Shown here: positions 1-10,092 of the stretch, in pieces
How positions within the stretch are numbered: position 1 is the stretch's first letter
Layout of the letters: every line of letters begins with the position of its first letter
NCBI RefSeq assembly: GCF_900110205.1
Contig: NZ_FOCV01000003.1
Span: 124,001 to 188,000 of the forward strand
Length of the DNA stretch: 64,000 nucleotides
Source of the DNA: Rhizobium tibeticum
Lineage (GTDB): Bacteria; Pseudomonadota; Alphaproteobacteria; Rhizobiales; Rhizobiaceae
Direction: 5' to 3'
Translations under genes and position numbers: made by a program
Notes under the pieces: generated by a model
The model's database searches: none
What the model was told of the DNA's origin: nothing
The model's input: the letters and a program-made list of their open reading frames with translations, nothing else

Positions 1-417
1 CCGCGCGATCCAGCATGGGTGGCGGATGGCTTCGTTTCCGACAAATGGCTGCCGCTCTCGCCCGTCAGCGGCCGACTGGATGCTTTTGTCTGGAAGGCTC
101 CGTTCGACCATGTGGAGAAGGCGGCCGATGAAAGCACGACGATCTCGATCGACAGCGCGCTGAGAACGTTGCCGCCGGTGCGCGAAGCCCGCTCAGAAAG
201 CCCGGCCAACGACCACCGCATCATCGAACTCGAGCGGGCCGCGACAATAGCTGAGGCGGCGCGTCCATCTCCAAAACCGCCTGCACCAACCAAGCAGGCG
301 GCAGAAGCTGTAATTTCACCCGAACCGCGCCCCTTTTTTGGCGGCCTGCCGGACGATCCCGGCGTTCGCAATCCAGCGGCAGAGCCAGAACCCAAGACAC
401 GGCTTCGCCTTTTCTAG
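1..417 (+). CDS. C-terminal part of an unidentified protein (5' end outside window)
   Basis: The frame is open from base 1, so the true start lies to the left of the window; the visible part is about 138 codons. I do not recognise the family. The first 50 residues look folded. The rest is rich in Pro, Ala, Glu and Arg and low in complexity, ending in an Arg/Leu/Phe tail, which suggests a disordered C-terminus. The gene ends 15 bases before the TerB-like gene on the same strand, so the two are probably co-transcribed. No function is proposed. Confidence 0.6.
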   Translation, partial: PRDPAWVADGFVSDKWLPLSPVSGRLDAFVWKAPFDHVEKAADESTTISIDSALRTLPPVREARSESPANDHRIIELERAATIAEAARPSPKPPAPTKQAAEAVISPEPRPFFGGLPDDPGVRNPAAEPEPKTRLRLF

Positions 418-432
418 ACAAACAGGACCTAA

Positions 433-918
433 ATGTTCGAACGCTTCCAGGAATTCTTTCAGAATCTGACTTCCGACAATGCAAAGAAAGGCTTCGCCCC
501 CGATGATCCGCGCATCGCGGTGGCCGCGCTCTGCATGCAGGTCATGGAGGCGGACGGTCAGGTCAAGGACAGTGAGACGAAGCGGCTTCGCAAGCTGCTG
601 AAGGATCAGTATGGGCTCGACCGCAAGCAGCTCGATGCGCTGATGGCCGCGGGCCAAGAGGCGGAAAGCGATGCGGTCGACTATTACCGCTTCACCTCGG
701 ATCTCAAGCGCCACCTCAACACGGAACAGCGGCTCGAACTGATCGGAGTCCTCTGGGACATCGTCTATGCCGATGGCGAGCGCAGCGAGATGGAGGATGA
801 CGCGATCTGGCGTATCGCCGAACTTCTTGGCGTTTCGGCTCGTGAGCGCATCCAGAAGCGCCAGGAGGCAGCGCGACGGGTCACGGATACCGAGGTGGTG
901 CAGGACGATGCCGACTGA
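433..918 (+). CDS. TerB-like (tellurite-resistance B family) helical protein
   Basis: A 161-residue, probably cytoplasmic, all-helical protein with no signal peptide. Two related acidic segments, M-E-A-D-G-Q at about residue 37 and V-Y-A-D-G-E at about residue 111, are each followed by an acidic residue and a helix, as in the duplicated metal-binding motifs of TerB-like proteins. Members of this family are found well beyond tellurite operons and most have no assigned role, so a resistance function should not be assumed. The last 11 bases overlap the glutamine amidotransferase gene, which points to translational coupling. Confidence 0.75.
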   Translation: MFERFQEFFQNLTSDNAKKGFAPDDPRIAVAALCMQVMEADGQVKDSETKRLRKLLKDQYGLDRKQLDALMAAGQEAESDAVDYYRFTSDLKRHLNTEQRLELIGVLWDIVYADGERSEMEDDAIWRIAELLGVSARERIQKRQEAARRVTDTEVVQDDAD

Positions 919-1666
919 CCGCTTACCGGAGAAGGGCGAGCATCCCGTCCTGATTGTTCTGCATCAGGAGCGTTCCAGCCCTGGCCGGGTCGGTCAGCTT
1001 CTGGTCGAGAAGGGATATCGGCTTGATATCCGGCGCCCGGTTCTCGGCGATAGACTGCCCTCCACGCTCGCCGAACATGCGGGCGCCGTTGTCTTCGGTG
1101 GTCCTATGAGCGCCAACGATACAGATGATTTCGTCAAGACGGAGATCAACTGGCTCGATGTGCCGCTGAGAGAGAAACGCCCGTTGCTCGGCATCTGCCT
1201 TGGCGCACAGATGCTGGTGAGGCAGCTCGGCGGCAAGGTTCAGGCGAATGCCGACGGTTCCACCGAGATCGGTTGGTATCCGCTACGTCCCACCGAGAAG
1301 GGCCGCCTGCTGATGCACTGGCCCAAGATGGTCTATCACTTCCATCGCGAAGGTTTCGACCTGCCGCACGGTGCCGAGCTGCTCGCGGAAGGCGATACCT
1401 ATGCCAATCAGGCCTTCCGCTATGGCGGCCATGCGTGGGGTCTGCAGTTCCATGCCGAGCTGACACGCGCGATGATGCACCGCTGGGTGGTTCACGGCGC
1501 CCATCGCTTCATTCTTCCGAACGCACAGCAGGGTCGTGAGCATCTGGAAGGACGCATGCTTTTCGACGCGCCGCTGAAAGCGTGGCTGAACGAGTTCCTT
1601 GATATTGTTTTCGAAGGCAAGATGTCCAAATCCGTCGCAACATCCAGGGCCGTCCTTCCCGCCTAG
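908..1666 (+). CDS. Class I glutamine amidotransferase-like protein
   Basis: The 252-residue product carries the class I amidotransferase fold. It has an F-G-G-P oxyanion segment at about residues 63-66, a nucleophile elbow G-I-C-L-G-A with Cys97, and the His182/Glu184 pair in Q-F-H-A-E. The whole triad is present, so glutamine or a gamma-glutamyl amide is a plausible substrate. There is no fused synthetase domain, as in stand-alone GMP-synthase-like or gamma-glutamyl-hydrolase-like proteins. The ATG at 908 lies inside the end of the TerB-like gene. Longer in-frame starts further upstream would overlap that gene extensively and are rejected. The acceptor substrate is unknown. Confidence 0.88.
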   Translation: MPTDRLPEKGEHPVLIVLHQERSSPGRVGQLLVEKGYRLDIRRPVLGDRLPSTLAEHAGAVVFGGPMSANDTDDFVKTEINWLDVPLREKRPLLGICLGAQMLVRQLGGKVQANADGSTEIGWYPLRPTEKGRLLMHWPKMVYHFHREGFDLPHGAELLAEGDTYANQAFRYGGHAWGLQFHAELTRAMMHRWVVHGAHRFILPNAQQGREHLEGRMLFDAPLKAWLNEFLDIVFEGKMSKSVATSRAVLPA

Positions 1667-1813
1667 CAGCGTGCGCCCGGCACAGCGTCGTGCTAGAATC
1701 GCGCACCCCACTCTCGTAATATTCACGAGCAAAATTGCGTTCCGAGCCAAGATTAGATCTTGGAATTGCCGTGCCCGAGCAATGACGACCAAAGCTATCT
1801 CCGGAGGAATTCC

Positions 1814-2299
1814 ATGGTTAACTACGAGCAGAGACTTGCCGCGATGGGATTGGTTCTACCACAACCCCTGAAACTGCCTTCCAACATGGTCCTTCCGTTT
1901 CCGTGGGTGAATGTGCGCGGCAATCGCGCATTCGTCTCAGGCCATGGTCCGCAGAATACCGATGGCACGCCCGCCGGCCCATTCGGAGCCGTTGGCGAGA
2001 ACATCTCCATTGAGGAGGCCAAGGCATCCGCGCGGAAAGTAGCTCTTTCCATGTTAGGAAGCCTGAAACGGGAGTTGGGCAGCCTTGATCGCATTACCGG
2101 CTGGTGCCGCGTGCTCGGTATGGTGAATTGCGCGCCGCGCTTTGCCAATCCGCCAGCCGTAATCAATGGTTTTACCGAACTCATCATCGAGGTGTTCGGG
2201 CCCGAGGTGGGCAGGCACTCCCGATCCGCGATTGGCGTTGCCGGCCTGCCGCTGAACTTTCCGGTCGAAATCGAAGCAGAGGTCATTATCTCGGCTTGA
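1814..2299 (+). CDS. RidA/YjgF-family protein
   Basis: 161 residues, somewhat longer than canonical RidA (about 130). The C-terminal pattern R-S-A-I-G-V-A-G-L-P followed by V-E-I-E-A-E is the family signature, and it includes the arginine at the usual active-site position. RidA itself hydrolyses reactive enamines and imines from amino-acid catabolism; this longer subgroup is less well characterised. A strong ribosome-binding site (GGAGGAAT) stands 6 bases before the ATG at 1814, so longer forms starting further upstream are unlikely. It converges with the MFS exporter gene, with only 5 bases between the stops. Confidence 0.85.
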   Translation: MVNYEQRLAAMGLVLPQPLKLPSNMVLPFPWVNVRGNRAFVSGHGPQNTDGTPAGPFGAVGENISIEEAKASARKVALSMLGSLKRELGSLDRITGWCRVLGMVNCAPRFANPPAVINGFTELIIEVFGPEVGRHSRSAIGVAGLPLNFPVEIEAEVIISA

Positions 2300-2304
2300 G
2301 GCCG

Positions 2305-3552
2305 TCACACTTTTCCTAGCCGCTCCGGCGCATCAAGCGTGTCGATCTTGCGGAGCTTCGGAAAGGTCGTTGCCCAAATCGCCGCCACGGCAAGCGTGCC
2401 AACACCGCCGATGATAACCGCAGGGACGGCGCCAAAAATGGAAGCCATCGTGCCTGCTCGAAATTCGCCGAGTTCGTTCGAGGCGCCCACGAAGACCATG
2501 TTGACGGCATTGACCCGACCGCGCAGTTCGTCCGGCGTCCAGAGTGCGATCAGGCTCTCCCGCACGTAGACGGAAATCATATCGGCCGCACCCATGATGG
2601 CCAGCGCCGCGATCGATAGTTCCGTGCTGGTCGAGAACCCGAAAACGACGGTGCCGACGCCGAATAGGGCGACGCCGACGAACATGGCGACGCCGGCACT
2701 ATGCCTGAGTGGATAGGCGGCGAGAAAAATTGCCATGGCGATGGCACCGACCCCGGGCGCCGAGCGTAGGAGGCCGAGCCCCCAAGGACCGAGGGTCAGG
2801 ATATCGCGGGCGAAGATCGGCATCAGTGCCGTTGCGCCGCCCAAAAGCACCGCGAAGAGATCGAGCGAAATCGCGCCAAGCACTACTTTCTCCGCCCGAA
2901 TGAAGCGGAATCCGCCGAGGATCATGTCCCAGCTTTTGGCTTCACCAGTCGTCTTTTGCGGCGGCTTGGGGATCATATAGAGCAGTGCTGCACCAAGGGC
3001 CGCGAAGATAACAGCGACCGTGTAGGCCGTATGAGGGCTGACGCCGTATAACAGACCGCCAAGAACGGGGCCTGTGATCGCCGCGAGCTGCCATGAAGAC
3101 GAATTCCAGGCAATGGCGTTCGACAGATCCGCTGTCGGCACAAGGTTCGGCGCCAGCGACTGCACTGCCGGCGACATGAAGGCGCGCTCGATGCCGAAAA
3201 CCAGCAGAACGGCAAATACAGGCAAAGGCGAGAACGTCCCGGTTATCGTCATCAATAGCAGCGCCAGCGTACACAAGGCGCTGACGAGCGAGCAGATGGC
3301 GGCGATCGCACGTCGGTTGTGCCGGTCGGCGACGGATCCTGTGACAAGGATCAGGACCAGCGATGGCAGAAATTGCACGAGGCCAATCAGTCCGAGATAG
3401 ATCGCGCTGCCGGTCTGGTCATACATCTGCCAGCCGACGGCAACACTGACGATCTGCTGCGAGAAAGACAGCAGAAACCGTGCAAAGAAGAACCGGGTGT
3501 AGGAGGAATGCCGGAACGCAGCAAAACGATCTCCGGTTGGCGAAAAGGACAT
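2305..3552 (-). CDS. MFS transporter, EntS-like exporter family
   Basis: A 415-residue membrane protein with about 12 hydrophobic segments. The short loop G-S-V-A-D-R-H-N-R-R after the second helix matches the conserved MFS motif G-x-x-x-D-R-x-G-R-R. The layout resembles the enterobactin-exporter (EntS) branch, but the substrate cannot be read from sequence. I chose the ATG at 3552 because it begins M-S-F-S just before the first cytoplasmic stretch and has a GGAAAG-like site upstream. A longer TTG-initiated form reaching 3585 is possible. No regulator lies next to it. Confidence 0.85.
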   Translation of the reverse strand: MSFSPTGDRFAAFRHSSYTRFFFARFLLSFSQQIVSVAVGWQMYDQTGSAIYLGLIGLVQFLPSLVLILVTGSVADRHNRRAIAAICSLVSALCTLALLLMTITGTFSPLPVFAVLLVFGIERAFMSPAVQSLAPNLVPTADLSNAIAWNSSSWQLAAITGPVLGGLLYGVSPHTAYTVAVIFAALGAALLYMIPKPPQKTTGEAKSWDMILGGFRFIRAEKVVLGAISLDLFAVLLGGATALMPIFARDILTLGPWGLGLLRSAPGVGAIAMAIFLAAYPLRHSAGVAMFVGVALFGVGTVVFGFSTSTELSIAALAIMGAADMISVYVRESLIALWTPDELRGRVNAVNMVFVGASNELGEFRAGTMASIFGAVPAVIIGGVGTLAVAAIWATTFPKLRKIDTLDAPERLGKV

Positions 3553-3691
3553 GAAGGCTTTCCAAGGCAACAAGCCAGACGCCAACGCACGACGCCGCTG
3601 TTAAACATGATTTACAATGCGTTTCGAGACAGCACTTGCTCGTTTAGTCGTCAATGTCTACATGTCTGTCAACAACGAACTGGAGATTGCA

Positions 3692-3982
3692 ATGCTTGCG
3701 CTTTTTCAAACCATTGATTTGGCTTTGAATCTCTACACTTGGGTGCTGATCGCCAGCGCTATCTTTTCCTGGCTGTATGCTTTCAACGTGATCAACTCCA
3801 GCAACCAATTCGTCAATTCGGTCGGCATGTTCCTCTACAACGTGACCGAACCGCTGCTGCGACCGATCCGCCGCGTGCTGCCGAACCTCGGCGGCATCGA
3901 CATCTCGCCGATCATCCTGTTGCTGATCATCTTTTTCGTGCGCTCGCTGATGTGGAATTCAATCTTCCCGCTGGTGGCATGA
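3692..3982 (+). CDS. yggT: YggT-family integral membrane protein
   Basis: 96 residues with two hydrophobic blocks separated by a loop containing [10 protein letters not shown], the YggT family hallmark. The function is not settled: YggT proteins have been linked to osmotic tolerance and to organisation of membrane-associated complexes. The ATG at 3692 has GGAG 8 bases upstream and gives the usual family length; in-frame codons back to 3617 would add an atypical N-terminus. The stop overlaps the next start (ATGA), so yggT and the DUF167 gene form a coupled pair, as in many proteobacteria. Confidence 0.88.
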   Translation: MLALFQTIDLALNLYTWVLIASAIFSWLYAFNVINSSNQFVNSVGMFLYNVTEPLLRPIRRVLPNLGGIDISPIILLLIIFFVRSLMWNSIFPLVA

Positions 3983-4293
3983 GCCAGCCCTGGGCTGCAT
4001 TCACCGACCACATCTTTCTTGCAGTTCGCCTGACGCCCAATGGCGGGCGCGACGCAATCGACGGCGTGGACACCGACGCCGCGGGCAAATCCCACCTCAA
4101 AGCCAGAGTGACTGCCGTTCCTGAAAAGGGAAAGGCGAACAAGGCGCTGATCGCGCTCGTCGCCAAGTCGCTTGGCGTCGCGAAATCATCGATCAGCCTC
4201 GCCTCAGGCGATACGTCGCGTAAAAAAACCCTCCGGATCGAAGGCGACCCGGAGGATTTGATCAGGAAATTGGGTGCTCTCGTCGAGAGCTGA
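3979..4293 (+). CDS. yggU: DUF167 / YggU-family protein
   Basis: A 104-residue soluble protein. It shows the DUF167 pattern: [10 protein letters not shown] near the N-terminus, then [16 protein letters not shown], then a basic stretch near the C-terminus. Structures of family members exist but no biochemical role is established. The start overlaps the yggT stop by 4 bases. Its stop codon directly abuts the stop of ppa on the opposite strand, leaving no room for a separate terminator. Confidence 0.88.
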   Translation: MSQPWAAFTDHIFLAVRLTPNGGRDAIDGVDTDAAGKSHLKARVTAVPEKGKANKALIALVAKSLGVAKSSISLASGDTSRKKTLRIEGDPEDLIRKLGALVES

Positions 4294-4830
4294 TCAGGCC
4301 TTTTCCTTCTTGGCGCGTTCGATCGCCTCAAGGATCAGGGCGCCGGCTTCGTTGGAATCACCCCAGCCGAAGATCTTCACCCACTTGCCGGGCTCGAGAT
4401 CCTTGTAGTGCTCGAAGAAGTGCTCGATCTGCTTCAGCGTGATCTCCGGAAGGTCGGTATAGTCCTTTACCTTCTCGTAGCGCAGCGTCAGCTTCGGCGA
4501 CGGTACGGCGATAATCTTCTCGTCCTTGCCGGAATTGTCTTCCATCTTGAGAACGCCAATCGGGCGCACATTGATGACGCAGCCCGGAACGAGCGGACGC
4601 GTGCTGGCGATAAGGACGTCGATCGGATCGCCGTCTTCAGAAAGCGTGTGCGGCACGAACCCGTAATTGCCCGGATAGGTCATCGGCGTATAGAGGAAGC
4701 GATCAACGACCAGCGTCCCGGCCTCCTTATCCATCTCGTACTTGATCGGGTGGCCGCCAACGGGCACTTCAACAATTACGTTGACATCTTCCGGCGGGTT
4801 CTTGCCGATGGAGATCGCGTCAATGCGCAT
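4294..4830 (-). CDS. ppa: Inorganic pyrophosphatase (family I)
   Basis: 178 residues, typical of bacterial family I enzymes, which hydrolyse pyrophosphate to two phosphates in the cytoplasm and so pull biosynthetic reactions forward. The signature D-G-D-P-I-D-V-L at about residue 66, with its metal-binding aspartates, is intact, as are the nearby Y-G-F-V and Y-E-M-D segments. The ATG at 4830 is preceded by AGAGGGA. The gene stands alone, converging on the DUF167 gene. Confidence 0.96.
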   Translation of the reverse strand: MRIDAISIGKNPPEDVNVIVEVPVGGHPIKYEMDKEAGTLVVDRFLYTPMTYPGNYGFVPHTLSEDGDPIDVLIASTRPLVPGCVINVRPIGVLKMEDNSGKDEKIIAVPSPKLTLRYEKVKDYTDLPEITLKQIEHFFEHYKDLEPGKWVKIFGWGDSNEAGALILEAIERAKKEKA

Positions 4831-5227
4831 AGAGCTTCCCTCTAAAGGTTAAGTCGATGGTTGCCAGATACTGGGAATCATCCCGCAACGCAACACGCCC
4901 GTGCGGATTTGAGGCTGTCTTGAACCAACGTCAAGGCAATACGCGGCTTGCGCGTCGTTGCGCAAGCGCCGCACCGGATCCGAGTAACGTCCCTCGTCGG
5001 TCTGATGAGACCCGGCGCAGGTAATGGCCCAGCTGCCTCAGCCTTCTCCAGAGGTGGAGACCAAGCATGACCCGACGCTGCAGCGGGTCGGCGACGATGC
5101 CCGTTACCAGCCCCGAGCCTATCGAGATCATGACCGGCAACGTCGCTGTCATAGAGGTCGCGGGATTGCCGTTATCGCCGTGAGGCCACCGGCTCCGACG
5201 GTAAGAGGAAAAACGGAGAGACCAGCC
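4831..5227. other. Intergenic region upstream of ppa, no gene recognised
   Basis: About 400 bases between the ppa start and the end of the GNAT gene, both on the minus strand. It must hold the ppa promoter. Short open frames exist on both strands (for example 4931-5152 minus and 5024-5257 plus), but none has a convincing ribosome-binding site or a recognisable product. I see no clear terminator for the GNAT gene here. Confidence 0.5.
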
Positions 5228-5734
5228 TCAACCCCAGATGAAGCCGATTTTCTTTAGCTGCTTCTGGTCGAAAGTTTCCATACCCTCGCAATAGTCGACG
5301 CCACCATGGCTGCGATAGAACTGCGCGCCGGTCTCGTTTTCCTCGAGGCACCAGACGACCAGTCCATTGCAGCCGAGCGACTTCAGAAGCCGTCTTGCTT
5401 CGCCAAAGAGCATGTGTCCGAGGCCAATCCCCTGGTACTCCGGCCGGAGATAGAGTTCATAGATCTCGCCTTCCTGCGGCAGAGCACGGGCACGATTGAG
5501 GCCAAGTGTCGCGTAGCCTGCGACCGTGCCGGCCACGTCGAGAACGAGTAGTGTTGCGGGTCCGCGGGTCGCCTTGCGCCACCAGTTCTCCCCGCGACGC
5601 TCGATCATTTGCCGCAATGCACGATGCGGAATAATCCCCGCATAGGTGTGCTGCCACGCAAGCCGATGCACTTCCGATATAGCTCGGGAATCCTGCGGTT
5701 CGGCCCGCCGAACATCGATCGACAACGTCTTCAT
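5228..5734 (-). CDS. GNAT-family N-acetyltransferase
   Basis: 168 residues with a standard GNAT fold. The acetyl-CoA-binding motif A reads Y-L-R-P-E-Y-Q-G-I-G-L-G, with Q-x-x-G-x-G for pyrophosphate contact, followed by an alpha helix and the motif B segment Y-R-S-H-G-G. The acceptor could be an amino group on a small molecule or a protein; nothing in the sequence decides this. The ATG at 5734 begins the conserved part. The frame is open further upstream to 5923, but that extension is basic, low in conservation signals and AT-rich, so it is probably promoter DNA. Confidence 0.85.
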   Translation of the reverse strand: MKTLSIDVRRAEPQDSRAISEVHRLAWQHTYAGIIPHRALRQMIERRGENWWRKATRGPATLLVLDVAGTVAGYATLGLNRARALPQEGEIYELYLRPEYQGIGLGHMLFGEARRLLKSLGCNGLVVWCLEENETGAQFYRSHGGVDYCEGMETFDQKQLKKIGFIWG

Positions 5735-5882
5735 AACGCTTACTCTGGTCCCATTGTCGGCAATTAACCATATGCGCCCAACGCATTCAGGTCGCTTGCC
5801 CACAGACTTAACGTGTGGACGATGGCTGAAATTTAACGCTTTTTTAACTATTGCGACAAGCCGGATTCGACGCGGCACACAA

Positions 5883-5912
5883 TAAAAAACCCCGGCACGA
5901 TGGCCGGGGTTT
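5883..5912 (-). terminator. Rho-independent terminator after typA
   Basis: Ten-base arms AAACCCCGGC (5887-5896) and GCCGGGGTTT (5903-5912) form a perfect stem with a 6-base loop. Read on the minus strand, the stem is followed by a run of T. It lies about 25 bases beyond the typA stop. Confidence 0.85.
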
Positions 5913-5937
5913 AAAGACTTCAAGGCGTCTGGATGGC

Positions 5938-7755
5938 TCAGGCGATCTTTGCCTTGCTGAAGCGCTTGCGATCGTTTGCGTCGAGATACATCTTGCGCAG
6001 GCGGATCGACTTCGGCGTCACTTCCATCAGCTCGTCGTCCTGGATCCAGGACAGGGCGCGGTCGAGCGTCATGCGGATCGGCGGCGTCAGCTTTACGGCT
6101 TCGTCCTTGCCGGCAGCGCGGATGTTGGTGAGCTGCTTGCCCTTGAGAACGTTGACTTCAAGATCGTTGTCGCGGGAGTGGATGCCGATGATCATGCCCA
6201 TGTAGACCTTTTCGCCCGGCTCGATCATCATCGGGCCACGATCTTCCAGGTTGAACATGGCGTAGGCCACAGCTTCGCCGGCGGCGTTTGCGAGCAGAAC
6301 GCCGTTGGTACGGCCACCGATTTCGCCCTTGTAAGGCTGGTAGTCCTTGAACAGACGGTTCATCACGGCGGTGCCGCGCGTGTCGGTCAGGAGCTCCGAC
6401 TGATAGCCGATCAGGCCGCGCGTCGGCGCATTGAACACCAGCCGAACACGGTTGCCGCCCGAAGGACGCAGCTCGGTCATTTCGGCCTTGCGCTCGGACA
6501 TCTTCTGGACGACGACGCCGGAATGCTCTTCGTCGACGTCGATGACAACTTCTTCGATTGGCTCCATCAGCTGGTCGTTCTCGTCGCGGTGCATCACGAC
6601 GCGCGGACGCGATACGGCGAGCTCGAAACCTTCGCGGCGCATGGTTTCGATCAGAACGGCAAGCTGCAATTCGCCACGACCCGACACGTAGAAGGAATCC
6701 TTGCCTTCTGCTTCCTCGATCTTCAGCGCGACGTTGCCTTCGGCTTCCTTGTAGAGACGATCGCGGATGACGCGTGAGGTCACCTTGTCGCCTTCGGTGC
6801 CGGCCAGCGGGCTGTCGTTAACGATGAAGGACATGGTGACGGTCGGCGGATCGATCGGCTGTGCGGTCAGCGCCTCGGTAACAGCCGGATCACAGAAAGT
6901 GTCGGCAACCGTGCCCTTTGAGAGACCGGCGATGGCCACGATGTCGCCTGCGTGTGCTTCCTCGATCGAGGTGCGCTCGATGCCGCGGAAAGCGAGGATC
7001 TTCGAGATACGGCCGTTTTCGATCAGCTTGCCGTCTTGGCTCAGAACCTTGACGGCCTGGTTCGGCTTGATCGAACCGGAATTGATGCGGCCGGTGATGA
7101 TGCGGCCGAGGAAGGGGTTGGCTTCGAGGATCGTGCCGATCATCGTAAACGGGCCCTCGTGGACTGTCGGCTCCGGAACGTGCTCGAGCACCAGGTCGAG
7201 AAGCGGCGCCAGACCCTGGTCCTTCGGACCTTCCGGGTTGACGTTCATCCAGCCATCGCGTCCCGAACCATAGAGGATCGGAAAGTCGAGCTGCTCGTCG
7301 GTCGCGTCGAGGTTCGCGAAGAGGTCGAAGACTTCGTTGATGACTTCTTCATGGCGACCATCAGGACGGTCGATCTTGTTGATCGCGACGATCGGGCGAA
7401 GGCCGACCTTCAACGCCTTGGAGACGACGAACTTCGTCTGCGGCATCGGGCCTTCGGAGGAGTCGACCAGAACGATCGCGCCGTCCACCATCGACAGGAT
7501 ACGCTCGACTTCGCCACCGAAGTCTGCGTGGCCGGGGGTGTCGACGATGTTGATGCGAACACCCTTCCACTCGACGGACGTTGCCTTGGCAAGAATCGTG
7601 ATGCCGCGCTCTTTTTCCAGGTCGTTGCTATCCATGACGCGTTCTGCAACGCGCTGGTTCTCGCGGAACGAGCCGGACTGTTTCAGAAGCTCGTCAACCA
7701 GTGTCGTCTTGCCATGGTCAACGTGCGCGATAATCGCGATGTTGCGAAGTGCCAT
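5938..7755 (-). CDS. typA: Translational GTPase TypA/BipA
   Basis: 605 residues, the usual TypA length. All GTPase motifs are present: P-loop A-H-V-D-H-G-K-T-T at residues 9-17, switch I R-G-I-T-I, D-T-P-G-H with the catalytic His, and N-K-I-D. EF-G-like domains III and V and the TypA-specific C-terminus follow. TypA is a ribosome-associated GTPase involved in 50S maturation and in stress, cold and virulence responses. The ATG at 7755 (M-A-L-R-N-I-A-I) is the family start; an in-frame upstream extension to 7821 is not conserved in type. It has its own terminator. Confidence 0.96.
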   Translation of the reverse strand: MALRNIAIIAHVDHGKTTLVDELLKQSGSFRENQRVAERVMDSNDLEKERGITILAKATSVEWKGVRINIVDTPGHADFGGEVERILSMVDGAIVLVDSSEGPMPQTKFVVSKALKVGLRPIVAINKIDRPDGRHEEVINEVFDLFANLDATDEQLDFPILYGSGRDGWMNVNPEGPKDQGLAPLLDLVLEHVPEPTVHEGPFTMIGTILEANPFLGRIITGRINSGSIKPNQAVKVLSQDGKLIENGRISKILAFRGIERTSIEEAHAGDIVAIAGLSKGTVADTFCDPAVTEALTAQPIDPPTVTMSFIVNDSPLAGTEGDKVTSRVIRDRLYKEAEGNVALKIEEAEGKDSFYVSGRGELQLAVLIETMRREGFELAVSRPRVVMHRDENDQLMEPIEEVVIDVDEEHSGVVVQKMSERKAEMTELRPSGGNRVRLVFNAPTRGLIGYQSELLTDTRGTAVMNRLFKDYQPYKGEIGGRTNGVLLANAAGEAVAYAMFNLEDRGPMMIEPGEKVYMGMIIGIHSRDNDLEVNVLKGKQLTNIRAAGKDEAVKLTPPIRMTLDRALSWIQDDELMEVTPKSIRLRKMYLDANDRKRFSKAKIA

Positions 7756-7878
7756 ATGTCTATATCTCTGAGGCTGGGCGCCGCGCTGGGAGAAGGCGCC
7801 AATTTCATTTGGGCGGCTCATACAGTGTTTTTCGCTTCTGCGAAAGGGGGGAAAGCCGATTGCCTGCCACCCATGGCG

Positions 7879-9456
<1,578 letters not shown>

Positions 9457-9628
9457 GCCAAGGTCTATCCGGCTGGAGCGGGAGAGAGCCTCCCGCGCCG
9501 AACCTATGGCGGCCGTCATGTCATCATCTTGAAGACGGCATGACGGTTTTTCGAAACTTCAGCGACAGTTTTGTTACGCATGACCGCAGGCGGAGAGCCT
9601 GAACTGCGCGCCATTGTACGAAAGTAAT

Positions 9629-9877
9629 TCATTCCGCCACCAGCCCGCTGCGACGCAGCATGCCGAGCAGGAGAAGCGGCAACAACGTGGTGATCAAGAT
9701 GGCAGGAAAGGCCATGGCATGCCGAGACCGATCGATCCCTGCTCGAACTGGCGCCATGAAAGTAGCGATCGTGTGCATGCCGTCGGGTGCCACGACAACC
9801 GAGGCGACCACCTCGCGCGAAGCGAGCGCAAAAACCAGCAGCATCGCCGAGGCGAGACTGGGGAATGCCGATGCCCT
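9629..9877 (-). pseudogene. Decayed 3' fragment of an ABC transporter inner-membrane permease
   Basis: The last roughly 80 codons of a binding-protein-dependent transport permease can be followed on the minus strand: S-L-A-S-A-M-L-L-V-F-A-L-A-S-R-E-V-V-A-S, then a block ending in T-T-L-L-P-L-L-L-L-G-M-L-R-R. Between about 9755 and 9722 the expected R-Q-F-E-Q-G-S-I-G-L-G-M is found in another frame, so two small deletions shift the frame and restore it. A stop codon at 9878-9880 closes the frame upstream, and I see no further permease sequence beyond it. It resembles iron-type ABC permeases, but this is inference from pattern alone. Confidence 0.6.
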
Positions 9878-9956
9878 TCAAAACAGGCGTTGCACCATAG
9901 TGTCGACGCCGGCGGTCGAAACGGCAGCACTCGTCTCTGAAGGCTGAGAGGTCATG

Positions 9957-9989
9957 AAAAAACCGGCATCGATAAAGTCGATGCCGGTT
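9957..9989 (-). terminator. Rho-independent terminator after dcp
   Basis: A 12-base perfect stem, AACCGGCATCGA (9961-9972) pairing with TCGATGCCGGTT (9978-9989), with a 5-base loop. On the minus strand it is followed by a run of T. It lies about 100 bases past the dcp stop. Confidence 0.85.
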
Positions 9990-10092
9990 GCTTATTAACC
10001 TTCAGTGAACAGTCATGTGACGAAGCGGTCAGATGTTGTCACCCGCCAATACTTTAGCTTTTGCGCATCGAAGATGCGCAAAACATGACTTG

